Shown piece by piece: positions 7,531 to 16,376 of a stretch of DNA of 34,641 nt. The notes under the pieces were generated by a model. It made no database searches. It was not told where the DNA came from and saw only the letters and a list, made by a program, of their open reading frames with translations. Position numbers and translations under genes: made by a program. This DNA is from Gluconobacter aidae (GTDB taxonomy: Bacteria > Pseudomonadota > Alphaproteobacteria > Acetobacterales > Acetobacteraceae): NCBI RefSeq assembly GCF_009547075.1, contig NZ_WIPH01000027.1, forward strand, positions 1 to 34,641, read 5' to 3'. Numbering within the stretch: position 1 is the stretch's first letter; every line of letters begins with the position of its first letter.

Positions 7531-9546
7531 ATGCCACGCTCCCCCAGCCGTCGACAGTTCCTCCGGCTCGGCTCCGCCACTACGGCGGCGGCCCTCCTGC
7601 CCGAGAACCTCCGGCGCGCTCTCGCCATCGCGCCGCATACCGTCACAGGCACGATTCAGGACGTGGAACATGTCGTCATCCTCATGCAGGAGAACCGGTC
7701 TTTCGACCACTATTTCGGCTGCCTGCAGGGGGTTCGTGGCTACGCAGACCCCCGCGCCGAACGCCTGCCAGATGGCAGCAGCGTCTTTGCCCAGCCGGAC
7801 GGAAAGGGAGGCACCGTCCTCCCGTTCCTGTTCAATACAGCCCACACCTCCAGCGCCTGCCTCGCCAGCCTCGATCACAGCTGGAAAGGCACCCAGACCG
7901 CATGGAACGACTGGAACACATGGATCTCCTACAAGGGGCCCATGACCATGGGTCATTTCACCCGCGCTGAAATTCCCTATTATTACGCCCTCGCCGATGC
8001 CTTCACGATCTGTGACGCCTATCACGCCTCCCTTTTCGGTCCGACAAATCCCAACCGCCTTTTCCTGTTTTCCGGAACGAGCGGTCTGGCCGTCGGCCAT
8101 TCCGGCAAACAGGTCGTCGAAAACGTGGATGACGGAAACTGGTCGGCCGACATGGCCCATGACCATCCCGATTTCACACCGTTTCGCTGGGAGACTTACC
8201 CGGAGAAGCTTCAGGACGCGGGCGTCTCCTGGCGCGTTTATCAGGAATACGACAATTTCGGCGACAATCCCCTCGCCTCCTTCGCGCAGTTCCGCAACCT
8301 CGACCCGGCATCCTGGCAATATCGCAGGGCGCGTCAGATCGTGCCCGGCTCCACCGAAGCCGACATGCACACGACCGAAGGCCGCTATCTTGTCGCCGAA
8401 TTCGAACGCGATGTCTCGGAAGGACGCCTGCCTCAGGTCTCATGGATCGTCCCGCCCACAGCCCTGAGCGAACACCCCAATGCCCCGCCCGGCTACGGCG
8501 AACATCTCATTTCCCGGCTCATGGACGTCTTCGTCCGCCATCCCGACGTCTGGTCACGCACCGTCTTCATCCTCAATTACGATGAAAATGACGGGTTTTT
8601 CGACCACGTCCCCGCCCCGGTCCCCGCACTGACGCCGGAGCAGGGCGGCGGAACGGTCTCAACACAGGGAGAGTCCTATCACGATGTTCCGGTCGGACTG
8701 GGCCCGCGCGTGCCCGCCATCATCGTTTCACCCTGGACGAAAGGCGGCTGGGTCAATTCGCAGGTGTTCGACCACACCTCCGTTCTGCGCTTTCTCGAAG
8801 CACGCTTCGGCGTCAAATGCCCGAACATCACGCCGTGGCGCCGCAGCGTGTGCGGCGACCTGACATCCGTGTTCGACTTCGCCCAGACAGACCGGACATG
8901 GACCGCAAGTCTCCCAAACACGGACGACTATCTCCCCGAAACGCGACGCTCCTGCGCGCTTCCCCATCCGGTCGTCCCGACAGTCCAGAAACTGCCCCGG
9001 CAGGAAACGGGACAACGCCCTGCCCGCGCCCTGCCCTATCATTTACAGGCCGATTTCCTCGCTCCCGAAACCCTCAGACTGGCCAATACGGGACCACAGG
9101 GCGCAGTCTTCCGGGTTCGCGCCAACGGTACCACACGCCATTATACCCTCGATGCCCGCTCAAGCCTGTCCGTTCCGGTACGCCCTTCCGATCAGAGCGC
9201 CATCACGATCCACGGCCCCAACGGCTTCTATCGCTCCTTCCACGGAGAGGCGCCCCCCGAAACCACACTTCAGCACGCTTCTCGGCATGACACCCTGCTC
9301 CTGTCGCTTCGCAACACCAAACCCAGCCTTCAGACTTTCCACATCACGGAAAAACACAGCCACAGCCAGCGCGTAATTTCCCTGCCGCCCGGCGAGACCC
9401 TGACGACCCAATGGGCCATTGCTCCGGCCTCATACTGGTACGATCTGGATATCCGGACAGCCGCCCCCTCCCCAACAGCGATGCAACTGGCAGGACACAT
9501 CGAAACCGGGAGACCGAGCCTGACAGAACCTCCGTCCGAGCCATAG
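7531..9546 (+). CDS. plcN: Phosphocholine-specific phospholipase C, Tat-exported
   Basis: A 671-residue enzyme of the PlcH/PlcN family, which splits phosphatidylcholine-type lipids into diacylglycerol and phosphocholine outside the cytoplasm. The N terminus has a twin-arginine motif, SRRQFLRLG, followed by an Ala/Leu-rich stretch. The phosphoesterase core begins at VEHVVILMQENRSFDHYFG (about residues 45-64) and contains HTSSACLASLDHSW and SLFGPTNPNRLFLFSG. Two C-terminal beta domains (DUF756 type) are visible at about 495-580 and 585-665; the second has YWYDLDI and GHIETGRPS, a characteristic family ending. Length is close to Pseudomonas PlcN. It is the second gene after a TBDR and a Pho-box-like site, as expected for phosphate scavenging. 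The gene symbol is by family resemblance. Confidence 0.88.
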   Translation: MPRSPSRRQFLRLGSATTAAALLPENLRRALAIAPHTVTGTIQDVEHVVILMQENRSFDHYFGCLQGVRGYADPRAERLPDGSSVFAQPDGKGGTVLPFLFNTAHTSSACLASLDHSWKGTQTAWNDWNTWISYKGPMTMGHFTRAEIPYYYALADAFTICDAYHASLFGPTNPNRLFLFSGTSGLAVGHSGKQVVENVDDGNWSADMAHDHPDFTPFRWETYPEKLQDAGVSWRVYQEYDNFGDNPLASFAQFRNLDPASWQYRRARQIVPGSTEADMHTTEGRYLVAEFERDVSEGRLPQVSWIVPPTALSEHPNAPPGYGEHLISRLMDVFVRHPDVWSRTVFILNYDENDGFFDHVPAPVPALTPEQGGGTVSTQGESYHDVPVGLGPRVPAIIVSPWTKGGWVNSQVFDHTSVLRFLEARFGVKCPNITPWRRSVCGDLTSVFDFAQTDRTWTASLPNTDDYLPETRRSCALPHPVVPTVQKLPRQETGQRPARALPYHLQADFLAPETLRLANTGPQGAVFRVRANGTTRHYTLDARSSLSVPVRPSDQSAITIHGPNGFYRSFHGEAPPETTLQHASRHDTLLLSLRNTKPSLQTFHITEKHSHSQRVISLPPGETLTTQWAIAPASYWYDLDIRTAAPSPTAMQLAGHIETGRPSLTEPPSEP

Positions 9547-9597
9547 CGCCCGCCACTCCCGGAAAGAAGTTCAACCGCGTTCGAGGCTGTTAGACGT

Positions 9598-10926
9598 TTA
9601 CCCCCATCCATAAGCCGAAGTTCTGGGAAGTAACTGCCCCGCACGCTTACGAAGCAGGCGCTCCAGCAGTCTCACACCGTGCATGAAATCATCCATTTCC
9701 ATGCTTTCGTCGGGATTATGGCTCCCATTGGCATTACGAACGAACAGCATTTCCGTCGGGACCCCCTGCCCGGCGAATGTCGCTGCATCGTGACCCGCAC
9801 CGCTGGGCATCGAAATGACAGGAAGCCCCATTGCGGCTGCGAGGATTCGCGCCTCGACCTGAAGAGTTTCGTCCATGACGGCAGGCGTACTACAGGTCCG
9901 CTCCCCCAGATCCACCTGAACATGATAATCCGCTTCCACGCGCCGTGCCTGTTCAATGACCAGCGCATTCATGCGTTCCAGCAGAACCTCGTCCCGGGAG
10001 CGGATGTCGATCACCAGTTCCAACCGTCCGGAAACAGCGGCGAAGTTCGCCTGTCCCGGATCGGTTTGACAGACGCCAAATGTAAGGGTCATCTCCTCCC
10101 CGGCCGCTTCCACCTTTTTCCAGGCATCATGCAATGCCACCATCATGCTGGCCCCCGCCATGACGGCATCCGAACGGAAACGACGCGGCGTCGCACCGGA
10201 ATGGGCATACTGTCCGTGAATGACGATCGAACGATAGCGCGTACTTCCACAGATCCCCGTCACGATGCCGATCGGAACGCCTGCTTCCGGAAGAACGGGT
10301 CCTTGCTCAATATGGAGTTCGACGAAACAGTCGATTTTTGCGGAATCCAGAACAGGAGCCCGACCACACAGGCCAGGCTCTGCTCCACATTCCAGCATAT
10401 GCTGCCTCAGGCTCACACCATCATCGCTCCGCGGCATATCGAGCGCCGAAGGATCAAGCAGCCCGAATGCCGTGCGGCTTCCCAGATAGGAGAGAGGGAA
10501 CCAGACACTTTCTTCTGCCCGGATCACGATCAGTGTCGTGTCCCGCTCCGGACGAAAGCCCGCCTCCACCCAGGAGCACAAGACCAGAAGCCCTGCTACG
10601 GCACCGGCAGCCCCGTCAAAATTCCCCCCACAGGGAACGGTATCGACATGCGATCCCGTCATAACCGCAGGAAGATTCCGATCACGCCCAGGTAATGTGA
10701 GGAAAAGATTGGATGCCCAGTCCCGACGGATCTCCAGCCCGTATCCACAGGCAGTATCCATGAACAGGGCGTGCGCCAGATTTTCCTCTCTCCCATAGGA
10801 CGGACGGGTCATGCCGCGTCCATCGAAACCAATGTCACGTAAGCGGTCGAAAAGCTGACGCCCGAGATCGACGTCAGGTACGGGACAGGAAATGACGTCC
10901 GTTTCAGTTAATGCGGAACTGGTCAT
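9598..10926 (-). CDS. M20-family Zn amidohydrolase (N-carbamoyl-amino-acid hydrolase or allantoate-type)
   Basis: A 442-residue cytoplasmic metallo-amidohydrolase. The GSHVDTVPCGGNFDGAAG block supplies metal-ligand His and Asp residues. An EES pair follows in IRAEESVWFPLSYLGSR, then ELHIEQGPVLPEAGVPIGIVTG, and SGAGHDAATFAG with a late SHNPDESMEMDDF that gives the final His ligand. This order is that of N-carbamoyl-L-amino-acid hydrolases, allantoate amidohydrolases and ureidoglycolate hydrolases. The ATG at 10926 is chosen over 10959 because AAGGGA lies 6 bases upstream. It is convergent with the phospholipase gene and divergent from capA. With hydantoinase genes in the same window, removal of an N-carbamoyl or similar amide group is a reasonable job, but the substrate is not fixed by sequence. 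Confidence 0.85.
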   Translation of the reverse strand: MTSSALTETDVISCPVPDVDLGRQLFDRLRDIGFDGRGMTRPSYGREENLAHALFMDTACGYGLEIRRDWASNLFLTLPGRDRNLPAVMTGSHVDTVPCGGNFDGAAGAVAGLLVLCSWVEAGFRPERDTTLIVIRAEESVWFPLSYLGSRTAFGLLDPSALDMPRSDDGVSLRQHMLECGAEPGLCGRAPVLDSAKIDCFVELHIEQGPVLPEAGVPIGIVTGICGSTRYRSIVIHGQYAHSGATPRRFRSDAVMAGASMMVALHDAWKKVEAAGEEMTLTFGVCQTDPGQANFAAVSGRLELVIDIRSRDEVLLERMNALVIEQARRVEADYHVQVDLGERTCSTPAVMDETLQVEARILAAAMGLPVISMPSGAGHDAATFAGQGVPTEMLFVRNANGSHNPDESMEMDDFMHGVRLLERLLRKRAGQLLPRTSAYGWG

Positions 10927-11325
10927 GGATGGTCCCTTGTCTGTCGCGGTCGAGAGCATGCTTCACTGTTTGGCGAAAAGGTGCTGCCTATTGGCAAAGG
11001 CATTGAATTCCAGCAGGCTCCCGATACCAAGTCCAGATAAAAGAAACGAATTTGTTTCTTTCCAGGTTCGTTCAGATCGCTGAGCCATTTATGATGTCAT
11101 GGCTTCCAACTGGGAAAACGTCTGCTGGATGTCCTGCAAACGACGCTCTCCTCACCCCGGAAAGACAACCCATAACGGTTCGGTTAAGAAACCTGTTTTT
11201 ATACGACGAGAATATGATAAAATTATCATTGGAAATATAAAATAAACTGGACATATAATTGATATTCCATAAGCATACTTCCTGGAATTTTCTCCATTCA
11301 AAATCATTATTTTCTGGGATGATTT
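10927..11325. promoter_or_regulatory. Divergent intergenic region, amidohydrolase / capA
   Basis: A 399-base gap between two divergently transcribed genes, AT-rich from about 11,200 to 11,325. It should carry promoters for both. A weak -35/-10 pair for capA is TTGGAA and TATAAT with a long 19-base spacer (about 11,229-11,259). GGGA at 11316-11319 is the likely ribosome site for capA. No gene is seen. The nearby LysR regulator could bind here, but I found no clear operator. Confidence 0.4.
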
Positions 11326-12654
11326 ATGAAAATCTGCCTGACGGGTGACAGTATTCTCTTCCGACCACTCAACAGCCGAACCGATCTCAGAATTTCTCCA
11401 CTATTCGACATGATCCGTTCCTGCGACATTTCGTTCACCAATCTCGAACTGGTCCCGAACGACTTCGTAGGCGATCCGGCACTGGACATGGGAGGAACCC
11501 ATTTCGGAGCATCTTCCTGGGTTCTGGATGAGTTGAATGAAGCTGGATTCGACCTCTTTGCCGCAGCGACCAACCACTCGCTGGATTACAGCATTTCAGG
11601 TCTGCGCAAGACGCTGGCTGAACTGAACGTCCGCAAAATGCGCTACGCCGGAATCGGCCTCCATCTGGAAGACGCCCGTCGCCCGACCTACTTTACCCAT
11701 CCCACCGGCACAGTCGCCATGATCTCCTGTACGTCCACCTTTGCAAGAGGGCAGGAAGCAGCGATGCAGACCTCCGCGATGCAGGGTCGCCCCGGTATCA
11801 ATCCACTCCGCTACAACACCATATATCAGATTTCTGCGGACGAGATGACCTCGCTTCGGAACATCTATCAAAAACTCGGGTTGCAGCGCGTCAAGGACGA
11901 CAAGATCCAACTGGGTTTTGCCTTTCCGGCCCCCGACGGTATCCTGGTCTTCGAAAACCTGAATTTCCGGACAGGTGACGAAACGAAGGTCATCACCACT
12001 CCGAACATAATGGATATCCAGGCCATTACGCGCTGGATCGCCGAAGCCCGCATGGTTTCCGATACCGTGATCCTCAGCATCCATGCCCATGAAAGCGGCT
12101 ACAATGATAAAGATCAGTTGGACGTTGAAATCCCAGCCGACTTCCTCGTTGCTGCTGCCCGTCAGGCCATTGATGCTGGCGCGGATATCATCGCCTGCCA
12201 CGGCCCGCACCTGCTTCGCGGCATGGAAATCCATAACGGAAAACCCATCTTCTATAGTCTGGGTAACTTCATCGGACAGAATGAACTCGTGGAACGCCTG
12301 CCGGTGGAGTCCTACATGGCCAACCGCGTAAGCTCCGATCTGACGCCTCATCAGCTCTACAAAGCCCGCAGCAACAACGATGCGAAAGGTTTTCCCGCCG
12401 AGACACGCTTCTGGGAGACCATCATGCCGATCGGCACCTATCAGAACGGGAAGCTCGAAAGTCTGGAAATCCATCCGATCACCCTCACCCTCTGCCCGGC
12501 AGCCCACATACGCGGCATTCCCTCCCTTGCGCGGGGAAAGGAAGGACAACGGATCCTGGAAAAATTCGCGGCCCTGTCAGCGCCTTTTGGAACCGTACTC
12601 AAAATGGGCGAAACCCGCGATGCCCCCGTTCTTCTGTGGCGGGCGGACTCCTGA
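11326..12654 (+). CDS. CapA-family metallophosphatase-like protein
   Basis: A 442-residue protein of the CapA (PGA_cap) family, related to calcineurin-like metallophosphatases. Motifs in order are TGDSIL at residues 6-11, SFTNLEL, ATNHSLDY, SIHAHESG, GADIIACHGPHLLRGMEI and FYSLGNFIG, which carry the metal-binding Asp, Asn and His positions. There is no signal peptide or membrane span at the N terminus, so this form is cytoplasmic, unlike membrane-anchored CapA/PgsA of poly-gamma-glutamate synthesis. No capB or capC homologue is nearby, so capsule synthesis is unlikely. Soluble CapA relatives are often found beside amide-metabolism genes; here it lies between an M20 amidohydrolase and a LysR regulator, and probably serves the same pathway in an unknown way. 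Confidence 0.8.
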   Translation: MKICLTGDSILFRPLNSRTDLRISPLFDMIRSCDISFTNLELVPNDFVGDPALDMGGTHFGASSWVLDELNEAGFDLFAAATNHSLDYSISGLRKTLAELNVRKMRYAGIGLHLEDARRPTYFTHPTGTVAMISCTSTFARGQEAAMQTSAMQGRPGINPLRYNTIYQISADEMTSLRNIYQKLGLQRVKDDKIQLGFAFPAPDGILVFENLNFRTGDETKVITTPNIMDIQAITRWIAEARMVSDTVILSIHAHESGYNDKDQLDVEIPADFLVAAARQAIDAGADIIACHGPHLLRGMEIHNGKPIFYSLGNFIGQNELVERLPVESYMANRVSSDLTPHQLYKARSNNDAKGFPAETRFWETIMPIGTYQNGKLESLEIHPITLTLCPAAHIRGIPSLARGKEGQRILEKFAALSAPFGTVLKMGETRDAPVLLWRADS

Positions 12655-12666
12655 ACGCGCTTCAGG
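12650..12666. terminator. Short hairpin between convergent capA and lysR
   Basis: CCTGAA (12650-12655) and TTCAGG (12661-12666) form a perfect 6-bp stem with a CGCGC loop. It includes the capA stop and ends one base before the lysR stop. There is no T tract on either strand, so termination would be weak. Confidence 0.35.
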
Positions 12667-13554
12667 TTACCGTCCATGGCTGGGAGGGGCATTGTCCCGG
12701 GAAACCTCCCCCAGATAACGGATCAGCGCGTCTCCCCCTTCTGCCACGCGACCGCGCAACGTCATGACGCCCACTTCCCGTGCGATTCGCTGCTCTGCGA
12801 GAGGCACGACACGAATGTTCGGCACGACGCTGACCGCAAAGATATAAGGGACGATCGAACAGCCCATATTGTTGGCGACCATTTGCAGAATGGTGTGCAG
12901 TTCTTCCGTTTCGATGACCTGACGCGGAGAAAGACCCTGCATCTTCAGGAAACGGTCCAGGGTACGCCCCCCGAAAGAGCGGCTGTCATACTGTATGAAA
13001 GGCAGTATCTCCAGGATCTGGCGCCAGTCTTCATTTTCGATATGCGCTGGCACGACCATGACATAGTTCTGCTTCACAATGGGATGCCACCGCATATAGG
13101 GCATCAGGCCAAAAGGTGGACGGACGATCAGGGCAGCATCCAGTTCACCCGCGTCCAGACGATCCAGAAGTCCCATCGAAAGCCCGGGAACGATCCGTAC
13201 CTTCAGATCCGGAAGTTCAAGATGCAACCTTGCTATGGCGGGAGCCAGCAGACTGGTCTGAACCGTGGAAATCGCTCCGATCCGCAGCAGTGCATTGCCT
13301 GGCCTGAGGCTCGCCATACTCCGGAGCGCTTCAAAGGAGGAAAGAATATCCTCAACCCGACATAGGATACTGCGCCCCGCAGCCGTTAGCGTCACAGACC
13401 GTCCTGCACGATCAAAGAGTTCATAACCGAGTTCCTCTTCAAGCCGACGGATCTGGGCACTGATTGCCGACTGCGTCAGACCGATGGCCTTGGCGGCCGC
13501 GGCAAAACTTTCCACCTCAGCCGCAACGACAAATGTTCTGAGTTCGGGAATCAT
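12667..13554 (-). CDS. LysR-family transcriptional regulator
   Basis: A 295-residue regulator with an N-terminal winged helix-turn-helix at about residues 3-60 (FVVAAEVESFAAAAKAIGLTQSAISAQIRRLEEELG then YELFDR). The C-terminal effector-binding domain, from about residue 90, is of the usual length. The start at 13554 (MIPELRTF) is chosen over 13653 because it gives the family N terminus. LysR proteins usually activate neighbouring genes in response to a pathway metabolite. This one lies convergent to capA and divergent from the TBDR at 13818, with a 263-base gap that could hold its target. Its likely targets are the amidohydrolase, capA and the receptor operon, by position only. Confidence 0.9.
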   Translation of the reverse strand: MIPELRTFVVAAEVESFAAAAKAIGLTQSAISAQIRRLEEELGYELFDRAGRSVTLTAAGRSILCRVEDILSSFEALRSMASLRPGNALLRIGAISTVQTSLLAPAIARLHLELPDLKVRIVPGLSMGLLDRLDAGELDAALIVRPPFGLMPYMRWHPIVKQNYVMVVPAHIENEDWRQILEILPFIQYDSRSFGGRTLDRFLKMQGLSPRQVIETEELHTILQMVANNMGCSIVPYIFAVSVVPNIRVVPLAEQRIAREVGVMTLRGRVAEGGDALIRYLGEVSRDNAPPSHGR

Positions 13555-13817
13555 GGCTCGACAGACACAAAAATTTTCTCTTACCGTTACTTTCACCCAT
13601 TTTTTTTGTCCGTTCAAGCAACACCAGCTTTCCGGCCAGCAGCCTCCAGCCACCGGACGCGCAATCGAAACAATCTATTTTTCGCACAAAACAGCAGAAA
13701 AGAGAATCCGTTCCTTTAAGAGAACATTTTAGTTGTCGTTCCGTTATATGTGTGATTTCATCATGAAAAGTATATATCCGGATGACCAGCCGCTACAGGC
13801 CGGAAAAGGGGATGCCC
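13555..13817. promoter_or_regulatory. lysR / TBDR divergent regulatory region
   Basis: A 263-base gap between the divergent lysR and TBDR genes, with no gene seen. The half nearer the receptor is AT-rich (about 13,670-13,790) and probably carries its promoter. GGGG at 13807-13810 is the ribosome site for ATG 13818. I could not fix a LysR operator by eye. Confidence 0.4.
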
Positions 13818-16325
13818 ATGAGCAAGTGTTTCGGACCTAAGGCTTTCCTGATGTGCGGCGCTGCCCTGAGCTCGCTCGTTTCGCTCTCTCAACCCACACA
13901 GGCCGCGTCCACCAGAGCGACGACACAGACACATTCCACTCAAAAACCACACCGGCGGATCACGACACCCCCCGCACAGGCCGCCGCAACCCGTTCCAGA
14001 CCGTCCCCCCGCAGGACATCCATCGTTTCGAGATCCGATCCGGAAGAGATGCGCGTCACAGGAACAGCCTCCACCGGCCAGTCCGTGATGAATCCATCCA
14101 CCCCGGTTCACGGTACCACACAGGTTACAGTCGTGTCTGGCAGCCAGCTTCTGGCTACAGGACAGACAAATGTCATGCAGGCCCTCGCCCAAGCCTCGGC
14201 ATCCATTACGTCCCCGCCACAATCCGGCGTCGGAAACAGCGGCTTTATCCAGACCATGCAGCTTCGCGGCCAGTCCGCCGATGACACGCTGATCCTCGTC
14301 AACGGACATCGTCGCCATATCGGTGCGAATTTCAACGCCAATGCCGGCCCGAACTGGGGCACCGAACCCACAGATATCTCGCTGATCCCAATTTCAGCGA
14401 TCGACCATATCGAAGTCATTACCGAAGGCGCGTCGGCCCTTTATGGTCAGGATGCGCTCGCAGGTGCCGTCAATATCGTCCTCAAGCAGCGCACGCATGG
14501 CGGCTCCATCAATTTCCAGAACAGCGGCTTCTACGCCGGTGACGGGCAGGCGCTGAACGGTTACGCGGACTGGGCCACAGCACTTGGTAAAAACGGCGGC
14601 TATCTCGATCTGGCAGCGCAGGTCACCCACCAGCTTCCCACCAACCGCAGCGGCCTTTTCGTCGGGCAGCTCTATCCGGTCGGGGATTCCCGCAACGAAA
14701 CAGCCAGCCGCGATGTACAGCGCGGCCTCGGCATTCCGAAATCGACGCTGGAAACCATCAGCGAAAACATGGCGATCCCGTTAAACGAAAACCTGAGCCT
14801 CTACAGCACTTCGACCTTCAGCCACCGCAAGGCCCATGTCGCCGAGACCTACCGGAGCGCCGGAAACAGCCTGACCAACATCAATCTCTGGCCCAATGGC
14901 GCACAGCCCTATATCGGCATGGACCAGTACGATTTCGAAACAGACAACGGCATAAAGGCCCATAAATTCGGTTTCGCCTGGGACGCCTACGTCAATTACG
15001 GTCGTGACGATCAGACCTATTCGACCCTCGACAGCAACAACATCTCTCTTGGCGATGCCAGCCCGCGTGATTTCTATGACGGCAAGACCATAACCTCCGA
15101 ACTTTCGACCGGGCTGCGCGGCTCGCGCTTCTTCCACACCTCATGGCTGCCCAAGCCGATTGCCCTGCGCTTTGGTGGCGAATATCGCCGTGACACCTTC
15201 CAGATGACCGAAGGCGAAGAAGCCTCATGGACCGGCCTCGGCGCAACCGACCATGCCGGCAACGTCCCGCTCGCCGTCACCAACCGCGGACGCGACATCT
15301 ATGACGGCAACATCAATCTCGATTTCTACGTCACCAAAAAATGGGAATGGTCCCTCGGCGGACGCGCGACCAGCTACAGCCATCTGGCCACGGTCGAAAC
15401 CGGATCGATCGGAACACGGTACAACTTTAACAAACACTGGGCCATCCGCGCCAGCATCAACACCGGCTATCGCCCGCCAACACTGGGCCAGACCTATTAT
15501 TTCTATAACGCCCCCTTCGCCAACTATGCCGTGGACCAGCTTCCCAACAGCAGCGCAGCCGCAAAGGCACTCGGCGCAGGCCATATCAAGGGCGAATATT
15601 CTCGCAACTACACCATCGGCATCGACGCCACCCCCCTCAAGGACTGGAACGTCACAGGCAATCTTTACTACATCGCGATCAATGACCGTCTGGCCAGCAC
15701 AACAACCCTTGGCGGGTCAGGTGTTGCTGACATTCTTGCCGCGTCCGGCCTGAATAACGTGACCTACGCCTCGTATTATACCAACCCCGTCAATACCGAG
15801 ACCTTCGGTGGAGACATCGACACCAATTACACCCTGCACACCAAACGCGCCGGCACGTTCCGCTTCGACTTCACGTTCAACTACTCCGACAACGAAATCC
15901 GCAGTCGCAACAAGACCCCTGCCGTTCTGTCGAACATGGGTCTGTCCACGTTTAACACCTATGCCGAGGAGATGCTTCTGCACTCCGCGCCAAAGAACCG
16001 CGAAAACCTCACGGTCAACTGGAATTGCGGCAAGTGGAACGTCATGGTGCAGGAACAGCGCTACGGCTCCATCATCTTCCTCGCCAGCCCGACCGCCGCT
16101 CCCATGGAACAGCGCCCGGCTTTCCTGACCAACATGTCCGTCAGCTACAAGATCCTGCCGAAATGGAGCGTCACCGTGGGCGCAAACAATCTGGGCAACA
16201 AATATCCGACCCGCGTGCCCAAGGCGACCGCGGCACCGCTCTTCAACGAATACAAATACGCCTACTACTCGCCTTACGGCTTCAACGGCGGCATGTACTA
16301 TATTCAGACCGGCCTGACCTTCTAA
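13818..16325 (+). CDS. TonB-dependent receptor at the head of the pxp operon
   Basis: An 835-residue outer-membrane receptor. The ATG at 13818 is preferred over 13782 and 13812 because it has a well-spaced AAAAGGGG and begins the signal peptide MSKCFGPKAFLM...QPTQA-AS. A Thr/Pro/Arg-rich linker of about 50 residues is followed by a TonB-box-like EEMRVTGTA. The plug domain holds VMQALAQASASIT, MQLRGQSADDTLILVNGHRRH and HIEVITEGASALYGQDALAGAVNIVLK. The barrel ends in Phe (GLTF). The gene after it starts only 51 bases downstream with no hairpin between, so the receptor is probably the first gene of the MFS-pxp operon. That would make it the outer-membrane entry for the substrate, which is an inference. 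It shares plug style with the receptor at 32011-34503. Confidence 0.88.
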   Translation: MSKCFGPKAFLMCGAALSSLVSLSQPTQAASTRATTQTHSTQKPHRRITTPPAQAAATRSRPSPRRTSIVSRSDPEEMRVTGTASTGQSVMNPSTPVHGTTQVTVVSGSQLLATGQTNVMQALAQASASITSPPQSGVGNSGFIQTMQLRGQSADDTLILVNGHRRHIGANFNANAGPNWGTEPTDISLIPISAIDHIEVITEGASALYGQDALAGAVNIVLKQRTHGGSINFQNSGFYAGDGQALNGYADWATALGKNGGYLDLAAQVTHQLPTNRSGLFVGQLYPVGDSRNETASRDVQRGLGIPKSTLETISENMAIPLNENLSLYSTSTFSHRKAHVAETYRSAGNSLTNINLWPNGAQPYIGMDQYDFETDNGIKAHKFGFAWDAYVNYGRDDQTYSTLDSNNISLGDASPRDFYDGKTITSELSTGLRGSRFFHTSWLPKPIALRFGGEYRRDTFQMTEGEEASWTGLGATDHAGNVPLAVTNRGRDIYDGNINLDFYVTKKWEWSLGGRATSYSHLATVETGSIGTRYNFNKHWAIRASINTGYRPPTLGQTYYFYNAPFANYAVDQLPNSSAAAKALGAGHIKGEYSRNYTIGIDATPLKDWNVTGNLYYIAINDRLASTTTLGGSGVADILAASGLNNVTYASYYTNPVNTETFGGDIDTNYTLHTKRAGTFRFDFTFNYSDNEIRSRNKTPAVLSNMGLSTFNTYAEEMLLHSAPKNRENLTVNWNCGKWNVMVQEQRYGSIIFLASPTAAPMEQRPAFLTNMSVSYKILPKWSVTVGANNLGNKYPTRVPKATAAPLFNEYKYAYYSPYGFNGGMYYIQTGLTF

Positions 16326-16376
16326 GACTTTTCCAAAGACAGACCGACTGATATCCACCGGAAAGAGGCGCATTTC

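Noticed and set aside
9679-10695. A 338-residue plus-strand open frame
   Set aside because: It lies antisense to the M20 amidohydrolase, whose metal-ligand blocks are clear.
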